From an uncultured Alphaproteobacteria bacterium (GTDB taxonomy: Bacteria > Pseudomonadota > Alphaproteobacteria > UBA9655), in contig CALBSK010000011.1 of NCBI GenBank assembly GCA_937967795.1, positions 1 through 64,000 of the forward strand: a DNA stretch of 64,000 bases, given 5' to 3'. Below, one piece after another: positions 27,222 to 37,653 of the stretch. Every line of letters begins with the position of its first letter. Positions within the stretch are counted from its first letter, which is position 1. The position numbers and the translations under genes are program-made. Below the pieces are notes generated by a model. That model was not told where the DNA came from. It did not search any database and was given only the letters and a program-made list of their open reading frames with translations.

Positions 27222-29921
27222 CTATATCTCAGCCCAGGTATTTCCCACATCCGCTTCCACCACAAGAGGGACGGCAAGAGAAACTATAGACTCCATTGTC
27301 TTCACAATTAAAGGTTGAGCTTTTTCGAGATCTTCTTCAGAAACCTCAAAGATAAGCTCATCATGCACTTGAAGAAGCATATGAGCCTTAAGGTGAGTTT
27401 CTTTTAAAAGCCACTTCAACTTAATCATCGCTTTTTTAATAATATCGGCATTCCCTCCTTGAAGAGGCGCATTGATCGCTTGTCGTTCGGCAAAGCCCCG
27501 GCGATTGGGATCACGGCTGTGAATATCTTGGATAAAACAACGACGCCCTAAAAGGGTTGTCACATACCCTTTCTCACGTGCTTCCTGTTTCATACGGTCC
27601 ATATAAGCCTGAATACCGGGATAGCACTTAAAATAGGTTTGAATGTGTTGAGCAGCACTTTCTCGACTTATCCCTAGTTGTCGTGCTAATCCAAAAGGAC
27701 TGATGCCATAAATAATACCAAAGTTAATGGCTTTTGCCCGTTGTCTTAGCTCTGAAGTCATCTCTTGAAGCGGAACGTCAAAGACTTGAGACGCTGTTTC
27801 AGCATGAATATCTTTCCCTTCCTTAAAAGCCTTTTGAAGTTCTGGAAGAGGGGCCATGTGCGCCAAAAGACGAAGCTCAATTTGAGAATAATCTACAGAG
27901 AGAAGTTTCATCCCGGGACCGGCCAAAAAAGCCGCTCGGATTTTTTTACCTTCTTCTGTCCGAATGGGAATATTTTGAAGATTAGGATCAGACGACGCTA
28001 AACGACCCGTTGAAGTGGCTGACATCGCATAAGAAGTGTGTACGCGACCTGTTTTAGGGTTAATTTGATGAATGAGTGTATTCGTATATGTACTTTTAAG
28101 TTTTGCAAGCTGTCGCCATTCCATAAGCTTGTCAGCAATAGAAAAACCCTGCTCAGAAAGACTTTCTAAAACATCAACAGATGTTCCATAAGCCCCCGTC
28201 TTCCCCTTTTTTCCCCCTGGGAATTTTAGTTTTTCAAATAATACCTCCCCCAATTGCTTGGGAGAACCCACATTAAAAGCCTCTCCAACTTCTGTTTGAA
28301 TAGTTTTTTCGATTTCCTCAAGGCGTTTTTCAAACTCAAAACTTAACTTTTTTAAGACAAGAGGGTCCACTTTAATCCCTCGATATTCCATATCAACCAA
28401 AACAGAAATAAGTGGACGCTCTAACGTTTCATAAACCGTACATTGATGTTCTGTTAAAAGACGTGGTTTTAAAAGAGTATACAGTTGAAAAGTGATATCC
28501 GCGTCTTCTGCAGCATAAGCTAAAGCTTTATTCAGAGGAACTTTATCAAAGGTAACCTGGCTCCTCCCTGATCCTACCACATCCTGATACTTTATCGTCT
28601 CATGATCCAGATGAAGCTTGGCCAATTCGTCCATGCCATGGCCATGTTGGCCGCCCTCAAGGACATAAGAAATAACCATCGTATCATCTACAGGAGTCAT
28701 TTCTATTCCATATTTTTTTAAGACAAGAGCATCATATTTGATATTTTGGCCAATTTTTAAAATGGCAGGATTTTCTAAGAGAGGTTTGAGAATCTCAAGT
28801 GCTTCTTTGAGTGGAATTTGTTTGGGCTCTTCTCCCTTATTTAAAAGATCTCGTTGTTCTCCTTTATGTCCTAAAGGGACATAACAAGCTTTCGAAGCTT
28901 CAGTAGCTAAGGAAACGCCTACGAGCTGCGCTTCCATCCCATCTAAAGAGGTTGTTTCCGTATCAAAAGCCACCAAGCCCACTGTGTGAATTTTCTCCAC
29001 CCACTTCTTTAAAAGATTGATCTCCTGAATGAGTTCATAATTTTTCTTTTCTTGAGGAGCTGAAGGCGCTTCTTTCTCAAGTCGATGAAGGAGTGCGTGA
29101 AAATTTTGCTCTTTTAAAAAAGCAAAAGCCGTTTCAGACTGAAAGGGTTTTACAGCAAATGTTTCAAGAGGTTGCGTCTTTGGAACGTCGTCTTTAAGCC
29201 TCACAAGTTCTTTTGAAATTCGAGCATCATTTGCATGAACCATAAGAGCTTCTCGCCGCTTGGGCTGTTTGATTTCATGCGCGTGTTCTAAAAGATTTTC
29301 TAAATTTCCATAAGATTGAATAAGTTCAGCTGCCGTTTTAATTCCAATACCCGGGACACCAGGCACATTATCTGTTGAATCACCAGCAAGAGCTTGCACA
29401 TCCATCACTTGGTCGGGAGGAACGCCAAACTTCTCTTTAACTTCTTCAACCCCGATGATGCGATTTTTGATGGGATCAAGCATTCGCACAGACCCTCCCA
29501 CCAATTGCATAAGGTCCTTGTCAGAAGAAACAATTGTCACCTCCCCGGGTTGAGAGCGAGCATATGTGGCTATCAAATCATCCGCTTCATATCCTTCTTG
29601 TTCAAGATAGGGAACACTAAACGCTTCACAAGCCTCCCGAATCAAGGAAAATTGGGGAATAAGCTCAGGGGGTGTTTCTTGTCGATTCGCTTTATACGCG
29701 GGATAAATTTTATTGCGGAAGTTTTTTCGAGCGGCATCAAAAACCACAATCAAATAATCAGGATTTTTTTCCTTTAAGAGTTTAATCAGCATATTCGTAA
29801 AGCCAAGCACAGCGCCGATAGGCGTCCCATCAGGACGCGTAAGAGGAGGCAACGCATGAAAAGCTCGGAAGATATACCCTGATCCATCCACAAGATAAAT
29901 TTGAGGTGACTTATGAGACAT
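27222..29921 (-). CDS. polA: DNA polymerase I
   Basis: Repair and Okazaki-fragment polymerase, 899 aa, all three domains. The 5' nuclease is at about residues 1-290 (EGYEADDLIATYA, GDSTDNVPGVPGIG). The 3'-5' exonuclease is at about 310-510 with its acidic residues intact (AFDTETTSL, GQNIKYDALVL, YAAEDAD), so proofreading should work. The polymerase is at about 530-899 (SVDYSQIELRLLAHM, RAKAINFGIIYG, QVHDELIFEV). Monocistronic. Confidence 0.97.
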   Translation of the reverse strand: MSHKSPQIYLVDGSGYIFRAFHALPPLTRPDGTPIGAVLGFTNMLIKLLKEKNPDYLIVVFDAARKNFRNKIYPAYKANRQETPPELIPQFSLIREACEAFSVPYLEQEGYEADDLIATYARSQPGEVTIVSSDKDLMQLVGGSVRMLDPIKNRIIGVEEVKEKFGVPPDQVMDVQALAGDSTDNVPGVPGIGIKTAAELIQSYGNLENLLEHAHEIKQPKRREALMVHANDARISKELVRLKDDVPKTQPLETFAVKPFQSETAFAFLKEQNFHALLHRLEKEAPSAPQEKKNYELIQEINLLKKWVEKIHTVGLVAFDTETTSLDGMEAQLVGVSLATEASKACYVPLGHKGEQRDLLNKGEEPKQIPLKEALEILKPLLENPAILKIGQNIKYDALVLKKYGIEMTPVDDTMVISYVLEGGQHGHGMDELAKLHLDHETIKYQDVVGSGRSQVTFDKVPLNKALAYAAEDADITFQLYTLLKPRLLTEHQCTVYETLERPLISVLVDMEYRGIKVDPLVLKKLSFEFEKRLEEIEKTIQTEVGEAFNVGSPKQLGEVLFEKLKFPGGKKGKTGAYGTSVDVLESLSEQGFSIADKLMEWRQLAKLKSTYTNTLIHQINPKTGRVHTSYAMSATSTGRLASSDPNLQNIPIRTEEGKKIRAAFLAGPGMKLLSVDYSQIELRLLAHMAPLPELQKAFKEGKDIHAETASQVFDVPLQEMTSELRQRAKAINFGIIYGISPFGLARQLGISRESAAQHIQTYFKCYPGIQAYMDRMKQEAREKGYVTTLLGRRCFIQDIHSRDPNRRGFAERQAINAPLQGGNADIIKKAMIKLKWLLKETHLKAHMLLQVHDELIFEVSEEDLEKAQPLIVKTMESIVSLAVPLVVEADVGNTWAEI

Positions 29922-29998
29922 AGAGGAATACTTTATTTTTGATCACAACCGGACAAAAAAATCGACCGATTTTATTTGGTTATCAAGGAGAAATAGCG

Positions 29999-30295
29999 TC
30001 AGGATCTTATCGTACCTTTAGAATTAAGACGCTCACGAAGGCCTTTTCCCGCCTTAAAGAAAGGAACATATTTACCCTCAACTTCAACCTTTTCTCCCGT
30101 ACGTGGATTACGTCCAGCCCGTCTCTCTCGATAGCGAACTGAAAAAGCGCCAAAGCCTCTTAATTCAACGCGGGCCCCTTTTGATAAGGCTACACCTATT
30201 TCTCCAAAAATTTCCTCAACAGCTTTTTCTACCTGCCGTAAGGATAGGTCTGGAAAGCGTTGAGTTAATTTATAAACTAACTCTGATTTTGTCAT
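29999..30295 (-). CDS. ihfB: Integration host factor beta subunit
   Basis: DNA-bending protein of 98 aa. It begins [19 protein letters not shown], typical of the IHF-beta branch rather than HU, and carries the arm signature [22 protein letters not shown]. An ATG with a purine-rich upstream element gives the usual length. ihfA is not in the window. Confidence 0.9.
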   Translation of the reverse strand: MTKSELVYKLTQRFPDLSLRQVEKAVEEIFGEIGVALSKGARVELRGFGAFSVRYRERRAGRNPRTGEKVEVEGKYVPFFKAGKGLRERLNSKGTIRS

Positions 30296-30441
30296 GCTGC
30301 CCTCATTCTTTCTTGTTATTCAACAGTATATACTTTTCTGAGGAGTAGAACAAGGGGCCCTCCCCATTTCTCATATTATTAAAAAATTAATAAAATAAGA
30401 ACATAATAATTCTTTGAAATTATAGAGGAAGAGAGGAGATT

Positions 30442-32280
30442 ATGTCTTTAAATGAAAACAATAATCATGGCTCTTCAGCAACAGAAGCTTCTGAAGAAGT
30501 CGTTCAAAACTCTTCTTCTGAAAATACACGATGTGCTGATGATTCTTACTCCCAACCGGATCACCAATTCACAACCGCTTTTGATCGAGAATTTCATGCA
30601 CGGCTGGGAAAATTTTGGGCTCTCTCTCCAGCATCCGTTGCCGGAGCTTACTTTGACTGGTTTACACACCTTGCGATTTCTCCAGGGAAACAGCTCTCTT
30701 TGATCGAAAGCGCTCTGCGCAAAAACGCAAATTTATTCGATTATGCTTTATGGGTAACAAGCGGGATAAAAACGGAAAACTGCATCACTCCTCTTCCACA
30801 TGACAGAAGATTTGAAGATAGGAGCTGGCAAATTTGGCCCTACAATATCTATCAACAGGCCTTTTTATTAACTGAGGAATGGTGGAACGAGGCGATGAGC
30901 ACTATACGGGGAGTCTCTCAACACCACTCAGATATCCTCCCTTTTCTCACGCGTCAGTATATAGACATTTGGTCACCTTTGAATTTCCCTTCAACGAATC
31001 CACAAGTCTTGGAAACGACAGTTCATTTTAAGGGCATGAATTTAGTGAAGGGAGCCAAAAATTTTGCAGAAGATATAATGCACTATCTCAAGAAAGAACC
31101 TCCCGTTGGAATGGAGAAATTTAAAGTCGGCGAAAATCTAGCCATAACCAAAGGAAAGGTTATTTATCAAAACCGTCTTATTGAATTAATTCAGTATTCT
31201 CCTCTCACGGACGAGGTTTACGCTGAGCCTGTCTTAATCATTCCAGCATGGATCATGAAATATTATATTTTGGATTTATCTCCTCATAATTCATTCGTGA
31301 AATATCTTCTCGAACATAACCATACGGTTTTTATGATTTCATGGAAAAATCCAGACTCGAAAGATAGAGATCTTGGCTTTGAAGACTATGTCCATTTGGG
31401 GATTATGGATGCTCTAAAAGCAATTTCTACAATCATTCCAAAGAAAAAAATTCATACTGTAGGGTACTGTCTAGGGGGAACGTTGCTTTCAATAGCAGCC
31501 TCTGCCATGGGACGCGATCGGGATGACCGTTTAAAAACAATAACCCTCTTGGCCTCACAAGTCGATTATGAAGAAGCGGGGGAGCTTCTTCTTTTTATTG
31601 ATGAAAGTCAAATAACATTTCTTGAAGATGTGATGTGGGACAAAGGATATCTTGATTCTTCTCGTATGGCTGGCACTTTTGATATGCTACGCTCTTATGA
31701 TCTCATATGGTCAAAAATGATTGAAAGATATTTATTAGGGAAGAGGGCTCTTTTCACTGATCTCATAGCTTGGGATGCGGATGCAACACGAATGCCCTAT
31801 AAAATGCATTCGGAATACCTGAGAAAATTATTTCTTCATAACCTTCTCTCCAATGGTAAGTTTACAATAGGGGGAAGGCCTATTGCTCTTGCCGATATTA
31901 AAGTCCCTCTTTTCACTGTAGCAACACAAAAAGATCATATTTCTCCTTGGAAGTCAGTTTATAAAATTCACCTCTTTGCAGACACAGAGATCACCTTCTT
32001 ACTCACAAGTGGAGGACACAATGCAGGTATTATAAGTGAGCCTGGACACCTTCATCGAAATTATCAAATCTCCACTCATAAAAAGTCTGATAAGCATCTT
32101 TCCCCGGAGGAGTGGCTGGAAAGGACCCCCCACCATAAAGGGTCATGGTGGCCCGCTTGGGAAAAGTGGCTCTGTGAACATTCAACAGGGAAAGTAAGCC
32201 CTCCTTCCATGGGGCAACCCGCAAAAGGATATAAAGTGTTACGAGATGCTCCGGGGGTATATGTTTTGGAGAGGTATTAA
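30442..32280 (+). CDS. phaC: Class I poly(3-hydroxyalkanoate) synthase
   Basis: Polymerises hydroxyacyl-CoA into PHA granules. The lipase-like box is VGYCLGG with Cys343 as nucleophile; the catalytic Asp is in ATQKDHISPW and the His in SGGHNAGI. Length 612 aa fits class I. The N-terminal 40 residues are Ser/Asn/Glu-rich and variable. GGAGA lies a few bases before the ATG. The MaoC-type hydratase gene starts on the base after its stop. phaA and phaB are not nearby, so monomer supply could come from the hydratase. Confidence 0.93.
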   Translation: MSLNENNNHGSSATEASEEVVQNSSSENTRCADDSYSQPDHQFTTAFDREFHARLGKFWALSPASVAGAYFDWFTHLAISPGKQLSLIESALRKNANLFDYALWVTSGIKTENCITPLPHDRRFEDRSWQIWPYNIYQQAFLLTEEWWNEAMSTIRGVSQHHSDILPFLTRQYIDIWSPLNFPSTNPQVLETTVHFKGMNLVKGAKNFAEDIMHYLKKEPPVGMEKFKVGENLAITKGKVIYQNRLIELIQYSPLTDEVYAEPVLIIPAWIMKYYILDLSPHNSFVKYLLEHNHTVFMISWKNPDSKDRDLGFEDYVHLGIMDALKAISTIIPKKKIHTVGYCLGGTLLSIAASAMGRDRDDRLKTITLLASQVDYEEAGELLLFIDESQITFLEDVMWDKGYLDSSRMAGTFDMLRSYDLIWSKMIERYLLGKRALFTDLIAWDADATRMPYKMHSEYLRKLFLHNLLSNGKFTIGGRPIALADIKVPLFTVATQKDHISPWKSVYKIHLFADTEITFLLTSGGHNAGIISEPGHLHRNYQISTHKKSDKHLSPEEWLERTPHHKGSWWPAWEKWLCEHSTGKVSPPSMGQPAKGYKVLRDAPGVYVLERY

Positions 32281-32775
32281 ATGGAGGGATGGATTGAAAA
32301 CAAAACTTACGATGAAATCAAAATTGGAGATTCAGCCTTCGTTCAACACACACTGACCATGAAAGATATTCTCCTATTCGCTATCATGTCAGGCGATGTT
32401 AATCCCGCGCATCTGGATGAAGATTATGCAAAGAGCGACATGTTCCATCAAATTATTGCCCATGGAATGTGGGGCGCTTCATTAATTTCGACTCTCTTGG
32501 GAACGCGCCTTCCCGGACCTGGCACAATCTATCTGAGTCAATCCTTGCAATTTCTAAGGCCCGTCCTCTTGGGAGATAGGATTACAGCACATGTCGTAGT
32601 CACTGATAAAAAGCCAGGAAAACATCATGTAAAACTTGATTGCACTTGTGTCAAGCAAACAGGGAAAGAAGTTATTGTAGGCAGGGCGGAAGTCATCGCC
32701 CCTACTGAGAAAATTCGACGTAAAAAGATAAACCTCCCCCAAGTTAAAACTCTTTTAGAGACTCTTTCTTTTTAA
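32281..32775 (+). CDS. MaoC-like (R)-specific enoyl-CoA hydratase
   Basis: Hot-dog-fold hydratase of 164 aa. The catalytic motif is visible as SGDVNPAHLDEDYAK (Asp and His), followed by AHGMWGASLIS. With phaC immediately upstream, it likely hydrates enoyl-CoA from beta-oxidation to (R)-3-hydroxyacyl-CoA for PHA synthesis, the PhaJ role. Coupled to phaC (TAAATG junction). Function by context is inference; the family is clear. Confidence 0.88.
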   Translation: MEGWIENKTYDEIKIGDSAFVQHTLTMKDILLFAIMSGDVNPAHLDEDYAKSDMFHQIIAHGMWGASLISTLLGTRLPGPGTIYLSQSLQFLRPVLLGDRITAHVVVTDKKPGKHHVKLDCTCVKQTGKEVIVGRAEVIAPTEKIRRKKINLPQVKTLLETLSF

Positions 32776-32889
32776 GACTTACTCGACCCCATTTTTTAAA
32801 GTAAGTTTATGCTTATAAGCTGGGCAAATAAGGGTTAAACAAAAATTACGTTTAAAAAAGAACGAATAGAGTGAAAGGGTTGAATTTTG

Positions 32890-33558
32890 ATGGATGGATT
32901 TTGTGTGGCCCCCTTCCTGGAAGGATGTGGAACGGGGGCAGGTTTAATTATAGCCATTGGGGCCCAAAATGCTTTTGTACTAAAGCAAGGAATCTTAAAA
33001 AATTATGTTTTTATTACGGTTCTCATTTGTGCCATCATTGATGCCTTGTTAATAAGCTTAGGCGTGGGAGGATTTGGAGCGATTTTAACATCCAACTCCC
33101 TCCTTTTATCTCTCGCTCGATGGGGAGGAGCTGCTTTTTTAACCTATTATGGATTTCGATCTTTTCGGGCTGTCTTCAAATCTGAATCTCTTAAACTGAG
33201 GTCAGGCTCTGAGCGTCTCGATTTAAAAATGACCATAGGCACCGTTCTCGCGTTAAGCCTTTTAAATCCTCACGTTTATTTGGATACGGTTGTTCTTTTA
33301 GGGAGCATTGGAGCTCAATTTCCGTTAGAAGAGCGGTTCTTTTTTGCCCTAGGGGCGATGCTGGCTTCTTTTATTTGGTTTTTTGGGTTAGGCTATGGTG
33401 CGTCTTATCTCGCTCCTCTCTTTCAAAAACCTTTGTCCTGGAAAATTCTCGATTTTCTCATTGGATGCGTCATGTGGGCGATTGCTCTTTCTTTGGTTTT
33501 GTGGACACAAGATTGTGTATGCTCCTCATCCAAAATGGAGAGATATGCTCAAGGTTGA
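32890..33558 (+). CDS. LysE/ArgO-type amino acid exporter
   Basis: Membrane protein of 222 aa with about six hydrophobic segments. The family blocks GAQNAFVLKQGILK near the N terminus and LLNPHVYLDTVVLLGSIG in the middle match the LysE/ArgO branch that exports basic amino acids. I place the start at ATG 32890 instead of the TTG one codon upstream. Its last ten bases overlap the convergent Cys-rich protein gene. Confidence 0.86.
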   Translation: MDGFCVAPFLEGCGTGAGLIIAIGAQNAFVLKQGILKNYVFITVLICAIIDALLISLGVGGFGAILTSNSLLLSLARWGGAAFLTYYGFRSFRAVFKSESLKLRSGSERLDLKMTIGTVLALSLLNPHVYLDTVVLLGSIGAQFPLEERFFFALGAMLASFIWFFGLGYGASYLAPLFQKPLSWKILDFLIGCVMWAIALSLVLWTQDCVCSSSKMERYAQG

Positions 33559-33899
33559 ACGCATTGGTTATTCGTGCATATATAGGTATTGGGAGGGCCT
33601 CCATTGAAAAAGTTACAATCTGCAGTACTGTTGCATCCCCCTACACATTGAGGAGAAGAGGAGGGATGTGCCTTACAGATTACCCCAACTTGTCCTCCAT
33701 TAACTCCCCAACAATCGGAAGAAGAAACGCAACCGCAACACCCTTGGAACTTTCCACTCGTTAAGCAAATATTATTATAGGGAGGAGGGGATTGAGTTAT
33801 GTAACAATCCTGATCAGAAGCGCACTTTTGGCAGGTCGCCTCTGTATTCTCTCCGCAAAGCAAAAATAGCCCTAGTATCGCAATAAGTATTTTCTTCAT
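33549..33899 (-). CDS. Cys-rich triple-repeat secreted protein, unknown function
   Basis: The 116 aa protein has a signal peptide (about residues 1-20, cleavage near ENTEA) and a mature part with 14 cysteines. Three repeats follow the plan C-x4-D-C, 11-12 residues, I-C, 4-9 residues, C: CASDQDC, CVSSSDC and CNSTADC open the three units. Even cysteine number and secretion suggest a disulfide-knit extracellular or periplasmic protein. No family recognised; such repeats resemble eukaryotic-style small disulfide domains only in general layout. I chose ATG 33899 because AGGG lies six bases before it, rather than the ATG two codons upstream. Role unknown. Confidence 0.7.
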   Translation of the reverse strand: MKKILIAILGLFLLCGENTEATCQKCASDQDCYITQSPPPYNNICLTSGKFQGCCGCVSSSDCWGVNGGQVGVICKAHPSSSPQCVGGCNSTADCNFFNGGPPNTYICTNNQCVQP

Positions 33900-33950
33900 G
33901 GTCATCCCTGTTATTTTTTTATCTTATCCTAAATTTTGATGTTTTCCAAT

Positions 33951-34955
33951 CTACATTTCTCGATGAAGGGAAAAGAGGGCTAAATCCTGAAGAGCTGTTT
34001 TAAGAGAAGAATTCGGAAAAATCTCTAAACACTTGAGCGCATCATTGACAAAATCTTGCGCGATGTGTTGGGTCTTGAAAAGAGCTCCTGACTTTTTTAA
34101 GAGCTGAACGGCCTGTGCGAAAGCATCTTCATCTCGAATCCCTTTTTCAAAAGACCTTTGCCAAAACGCTCGGTTACTCTCTTCTTCATAAGCAAAGATG
34201 ACAGGAAGGGTGACTTTCCCTTCACGAAAATCATCACCCACCGCTTTACCGAGCTTTTCTTGATCAGCTGCGTAATCGAGAACATCATCCATAAGCTGAA
34301 AAGCCACTCCCAACCTATGTCCAAAATTTGATAAGGCCTTTCGCTGTGACGCATTATTTCCTGCAATAACCGCCCCTACTTCTGAGGCGGCTGAAAAAAG
34401 TTGTGCTGTTTTAGCGCCGATTATTTTTAGGTAGAGTTCTTGAGTTAAAGTGAGATCATGACTTGAGGTGAGTTGCAGGACTTCTCCTTCGGCAAGGGTA
34501 GCAGAAGCACTCGAGAGAATTTGCAATACATCCAAAGATCCATCAGCCACCATCAGTTCTAAAGCTCGGCTAAAAAGAAAATCGCCTACAAGGATGCTCG
34601 TTTTATTACTCCATAGAGAATTAGCCGTACCCATCCCACGACGAAGAGTACTCCCATCGATGACATCATCATGAAGAAGGGTGGCTGTATGAATGAATTC
34701 TATACAAACAGCAAGTTGGATATGGCGCTTTCCCTTATATCCACACAGCTCAGCACACGCCAACGTTAAAAGAGGTCTTAATCGTTTTCCTCCAAGGGAA
34801 ACGAGATAGCTTGCAATTTGAGGGATCAACGACACGGAACTATGCATTTTCTCAAGGATGCATGTATTAACAGCCTGAAGCTGAGGACCTAAAAGAGACG
34901 TTAACAAAGCAAGGCTCGCCCTTGAGGAAGAAAAAGATTGAGGAGAAGGAACCAC
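33951..34955 (-). CDS. ispB: Polyprenyl diphosphate synthase (octa/nona/decaprenyl)
   Basis: Trans-isoprenyl diphosphate synthase, 334 aa, making the side chain of the respiratory quinone. First Asp-rich motif DDVIDGSTLRRG, second QLMDDVLDYA, and the GGKRLRPLL substrate site are all present. Chain length cannot be read with certainty from the sequence. Diverges from the UbiH-like gene, which also serves quinone synthesis, so the pair probably works in one pathway. Confidence 0.9.
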   Translation of the reverse strand: MVPSPQSFSSSRASLALLTSLLGPQLQAVNTCILEKMHSSVSLIPQIASYLVSLGGKRLRPLLTLACAELCGYKGKRHIQLAVCIEFIHTATLLHDDVIDGSTLRRGMGTANSLWSNKTSILVGDFLFSRALELMVADGSLDVLQILSSASATLAEGEVLQLTSSHDLTLTQELYLKIIGAKTAQLFSAASEVGAVIAGNNASQRKALSNFGHRLGVAFQLMDDVLDYAADQEKLGKAVGDDFREGKVTLPVIFAYEEESNRAFWQRSFEKGIRDEDAFAQAVQLLKKSGALFKTQHIAQDFVNDALKCLEIFPNSSLKTALQDLALFSLHREM

Positions 34956-35034
34956 TTTTATTTCCTATCTTGCGTGTAAGACTCAACTTACCCTAACTTA
35001 GGGGTATATTTCTAGTCGAAAAGAGAACCTTCTG

Positions 35035-36216
35035 ATGACAAATGTGATCCTTGTAGGAAGTGGCCTAACGGGAGGGACCCTCGCCTATGCTCTCGCTCAA
35101 AAGGGGATAGACGTAGCCCTTGTGGATCAAATCGATCCTCGTCTTCCGATCCTCTCTGACGGCCGATCGTTCGCTCTTTCTCGAAGTTCGTACAACATTT
35201 TTTCAAAATTAGGAATGTGGCCTAAAGAGGTTACACCTATCACAACCATTCATACGTCTGATGGGGTTCTTCTTCATGCGATTGATTATCACCAAGATGA
35301 TGTCAAGGGCGGGCCTCTCGGGTATGTCGTTGATAGCGCATCTTTAAAATCCCAAATTGCAGAAAAGATTTTGTCTCACAAAAATATCCACTTACATGTG
35401 CCTTCCTCAGTGGTTCGCTTTGAAAGAACAGAAACCCATACTCTTATCGAAACGGATCAAAAAGAAATTCTTAAAGCACCCCTTTGCATTGCAGCCGATG
35501 GAAAGTTTTCAACAGTGAGAACATGGGCCCAGATTCCTCTTCTTCGATGGCCTTATGATCAAATCGCTATCGTTTGTAATGTGGCACATACCCTTCCCCA
35601 CCATTATCATGCTTTTGAACATTTCCTCCCCTCAGGTCCATTGGCGTTTGTTCCTCGACCTGGACAAGAATCAGGCCTTGTCTGGTCCGTTGAAAAAGAG
35701 AAGGCTGACGTCCTCCTCTCTCTTTCGGAACAAGAATTTGCTGAAGAAATTCAAGCCCTTTTTGGTTCTTCTTTAGGAGCCTTCACTCTTTCAAGTCCAA
35801 GACGGGGTTTTCCTTTAGATGTGTGTTTGCCAAAACGGCTGATTGATCATCGTCTAGCCCTTGTTGGAGATGCGGCTCATATTTTTCACCCGGTGGCCGG
35901 TCAAGGACTTAATGTAGGCCTTCGTGATGTAGCCACTCTTGCTGAGGTTGTGGAAGAGGCTTTTTCTTTAGGTCTTGATCTCGGGTCCTCTTCTGTCCTG
36001 AACCGTTATCAGAAGCGGAGACGAATGGACATTCTATCGATGACCCTTCTCACCGATGGGATAGTACGTATCTTTTCCAATCAAAGTCCCACGTTAGCCC
36101 ATGCCCGTTCTATTGGTTTTGGGATGGCAAAACACCTCACACCCTTGAAACATTTTATGATTCGCCATGCAATGGGAGTGACAGGACGGGTGCCTTATTT
36201 AGCAAAAGATGAATAA
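35035..36216 (+). CDS. UbiH/UbiF/VisC-family FAD-dependent hydroxylase (ubiquinone biosynthesis)
   Basis: Flavin monooxygenase of 393 aa. An N-terminal dinucleotide fold (GSGLTGGTLAYALA) and the second FAD motif GDAAHIFHPVAGQGLNVGLRD, the UbiH family signature, are present. It hydroxylates the ubiquinone ring at one of three positions; which one is not clear. Located back to back with the polyprenyl diphosphate synthase, 79 bases apart. Confidence 0.87.
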   Translation: MTNVILVGSGLTGGTLAYALAQKGIDVALVDQIDPRLPILSDGRSFALSRSSYNIFSKLGMWPKEVTPITTIHTSDGVLLHAIDYHQDDVKGGPLGYVVDSASLKSQIAEKILSHKNIHLHVPSSVVRFERTETHTLIETDQKEILKAPLCIAADGKFSTVRTWAQIPLLRWPYDQIAIVCNVAHTLPHHYHAFEHFLPSGPLAFVPRPGQESGLVWSVEKEKADVLLSLSEQEFAEEIQALFGSSLGAFTLSSPRRGFPLDVCLPKRLIDHRLALVGDAAHIFHPVAGQGLNVGLRDVATLAEVVEEAFSLGLDLGSSSVLNRYQKRRRMDILSMTLLTDGIVRIFSNQSPTLAHARSIGFGMAKHLTPLKHFMIRHAMGVTGRVPYLAKDE

Positions 36217-36240
36217 TATAATTAAAAACAGGCGCTATCT

Positions 36241-37653
36241 TTAAGACATATGAATGGCCCTTCCCTCCACAGCAAGAGCAGCTTCTTTTATCGCTTCATT
36301 CAATGTGGGATGGGCGTGGCATGTCCGCGCAATATCTTCAGAAGACGCTGAAAATTCCATAGCCATGGCGGCTTCTGCAATTAAGGTACCCGCATCGGGC
36401 CCTATAATATGAACACCAAGAACACGATCCGTAAGAGGATCGGCAAGAATTTTAACAAACCCTTCTGTCTCTCCTATAGCTTTAGCCCGGCTATTGGCAA
36501 GGAAGGGAAATTTTCCAATCTTGTAGGGACGCTGGGCGGCCTTTAATTCTTCCTCATTTTTCCCCACGGAGGCCACTTCAGGAGAGGTATAAATGACAGA
36601 AGGAATCACATCATAATTGACGTGTCCATATTGACCCGCCATCATTTCAACGGCAGCAATCCCTTCTTCTTCTGCTTTATGGGCGAGCATAGGACCAGGG
36701 ATAACATCTCCAATCGCATAAATTCCCGAAATCGACGTTTCGTAATGGTCATTAACAGCAATGAACCCTTTTTCGTTAAGGACAACCCCCATTTTTTCAA
36801 GGCCGAGACCCTGTGTAAAGGGTCTGCGACCTGCAGCAACCAAAACGATGTCTGCTTCTAAGCTCTCCATTTTACCTAATGAAGATTCAATTGTGAGATT
36901 AAGTTTATCCTTTTTTTCCTTCACAGCTGTTACTTTGGTAGAAAGTTTAAATTCCATTCCTTGTTTCGTGAGAGATTTTTGCAGAGCCATACCGAGCTCG
37001 TTGTCCATCTGGGGAACTAGGCGATCCATGAGCTCAACAACAGTTACACTTGATCCCAAGCGCTGCCATACCGATCCCATTTCAAGGCCAATGTAACCTC
37101 CCCCAATGACGATCATTTTTTCGTAAACTTTTGTTAGATTTAAAGCACCTGTTGAAGACACAATTCTTTTCTCATCCAAGGGAATCCCAGGCAGAGGAGT
37201 ACTTTCAGAACCCGTCGCAATAAGGATAGATCGGGCTTTCCACGTTTCTTCTCCTTTTTCTGTTTTAATCGCAACTTCTTCAGAGGAAAGCAAACGTGCA
37301 TCGCCCAAAAGCTTCTGGATCTTGTTTTTTTGAAAAAGAAAATCAATACCCTTTGTCAGTTGGTCAACAACCTTATCTTTTCGTGCCATCATTTGATCAA
37401 GATCAAGAGAAACCTTTTCGACTTTGACGCCATAATCCGCTAAACGATCTTGGGCTTCCTCATACTTATGAGAGGAATAAAGAAGAGCCTTTGAAGGGAT
37501 ACACCCTACATTCAGACAGGTTCCTCCCAACGTTTTTCTTTTTTCAACGCAAAGAACAGTCATGCCTAACTGAGCTGCCCTAATCGCCGCTACATATCCC
37601 CCCGGCCCTGCGCCAATAACAATAAGATCGACTTTATTTTTTTCCATGGTCAT
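36241..37653 (-). CDS. lpd: Dihydrolipoamide dehydrogenase (E3)
   Basis: FAD/NAD enzyme reoxidising lipoyl groups of 2-oxoglutarate dehydrogenase. FAD fold [17 protein letters not shown], redox-active disulfide [19 protein letters not shown] fold [13 protein letters not shown], and active-site [10 protein letters not shown] are all seen. Length 470 aa is normal. It overlaps sucB by four bases and ends the mdh-sucCDAB-lpd operon. The PDH operon in this window lacks its own E3, so this protein probably serves both complexes (inference). Confidence 0.97.
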   Translation of the reverse strand: MTMEKNKVDLIVIGAGPGGYVAAIRAAQLGMTVLCVEKRKTLGGTCLNVGCIPSKALLYSSHKYEEAQDRLADYGVKVEKVSLDLDQMMARKDKVVDQLTKGIDFLFQKNKIQKLLGDARLLSSEEVAIKTEKGEETWKARSILIATGSESTPLPGIPLDEKRIVSSTGALNLTKVYEKMIVIGGGYIGLEMGSVWQRLGSSVTVVELMDRLVPQMDNELGMALQKSLTKQGMEFKLSTKVTAVKEKKDKLNLTIESSLGKMESLEADIVLVAAGRRPFTQGLGLEKMGVVLNEKGFIAVNDHYETSISGIYAIGDVIPGPMLAHKAEEEGIAAVEMMAGQYGHVNYDVIPSVIYTSPEVASVGKNEEELKAAQRPYKIGKFPFLANSRAKAIGETEGFVKILADPLTDRVLGVHIIGPDAGTLIAEAAMAMEFSASSEDIARTCHAHPTLNEAIKEAALAVEGRAIHMS

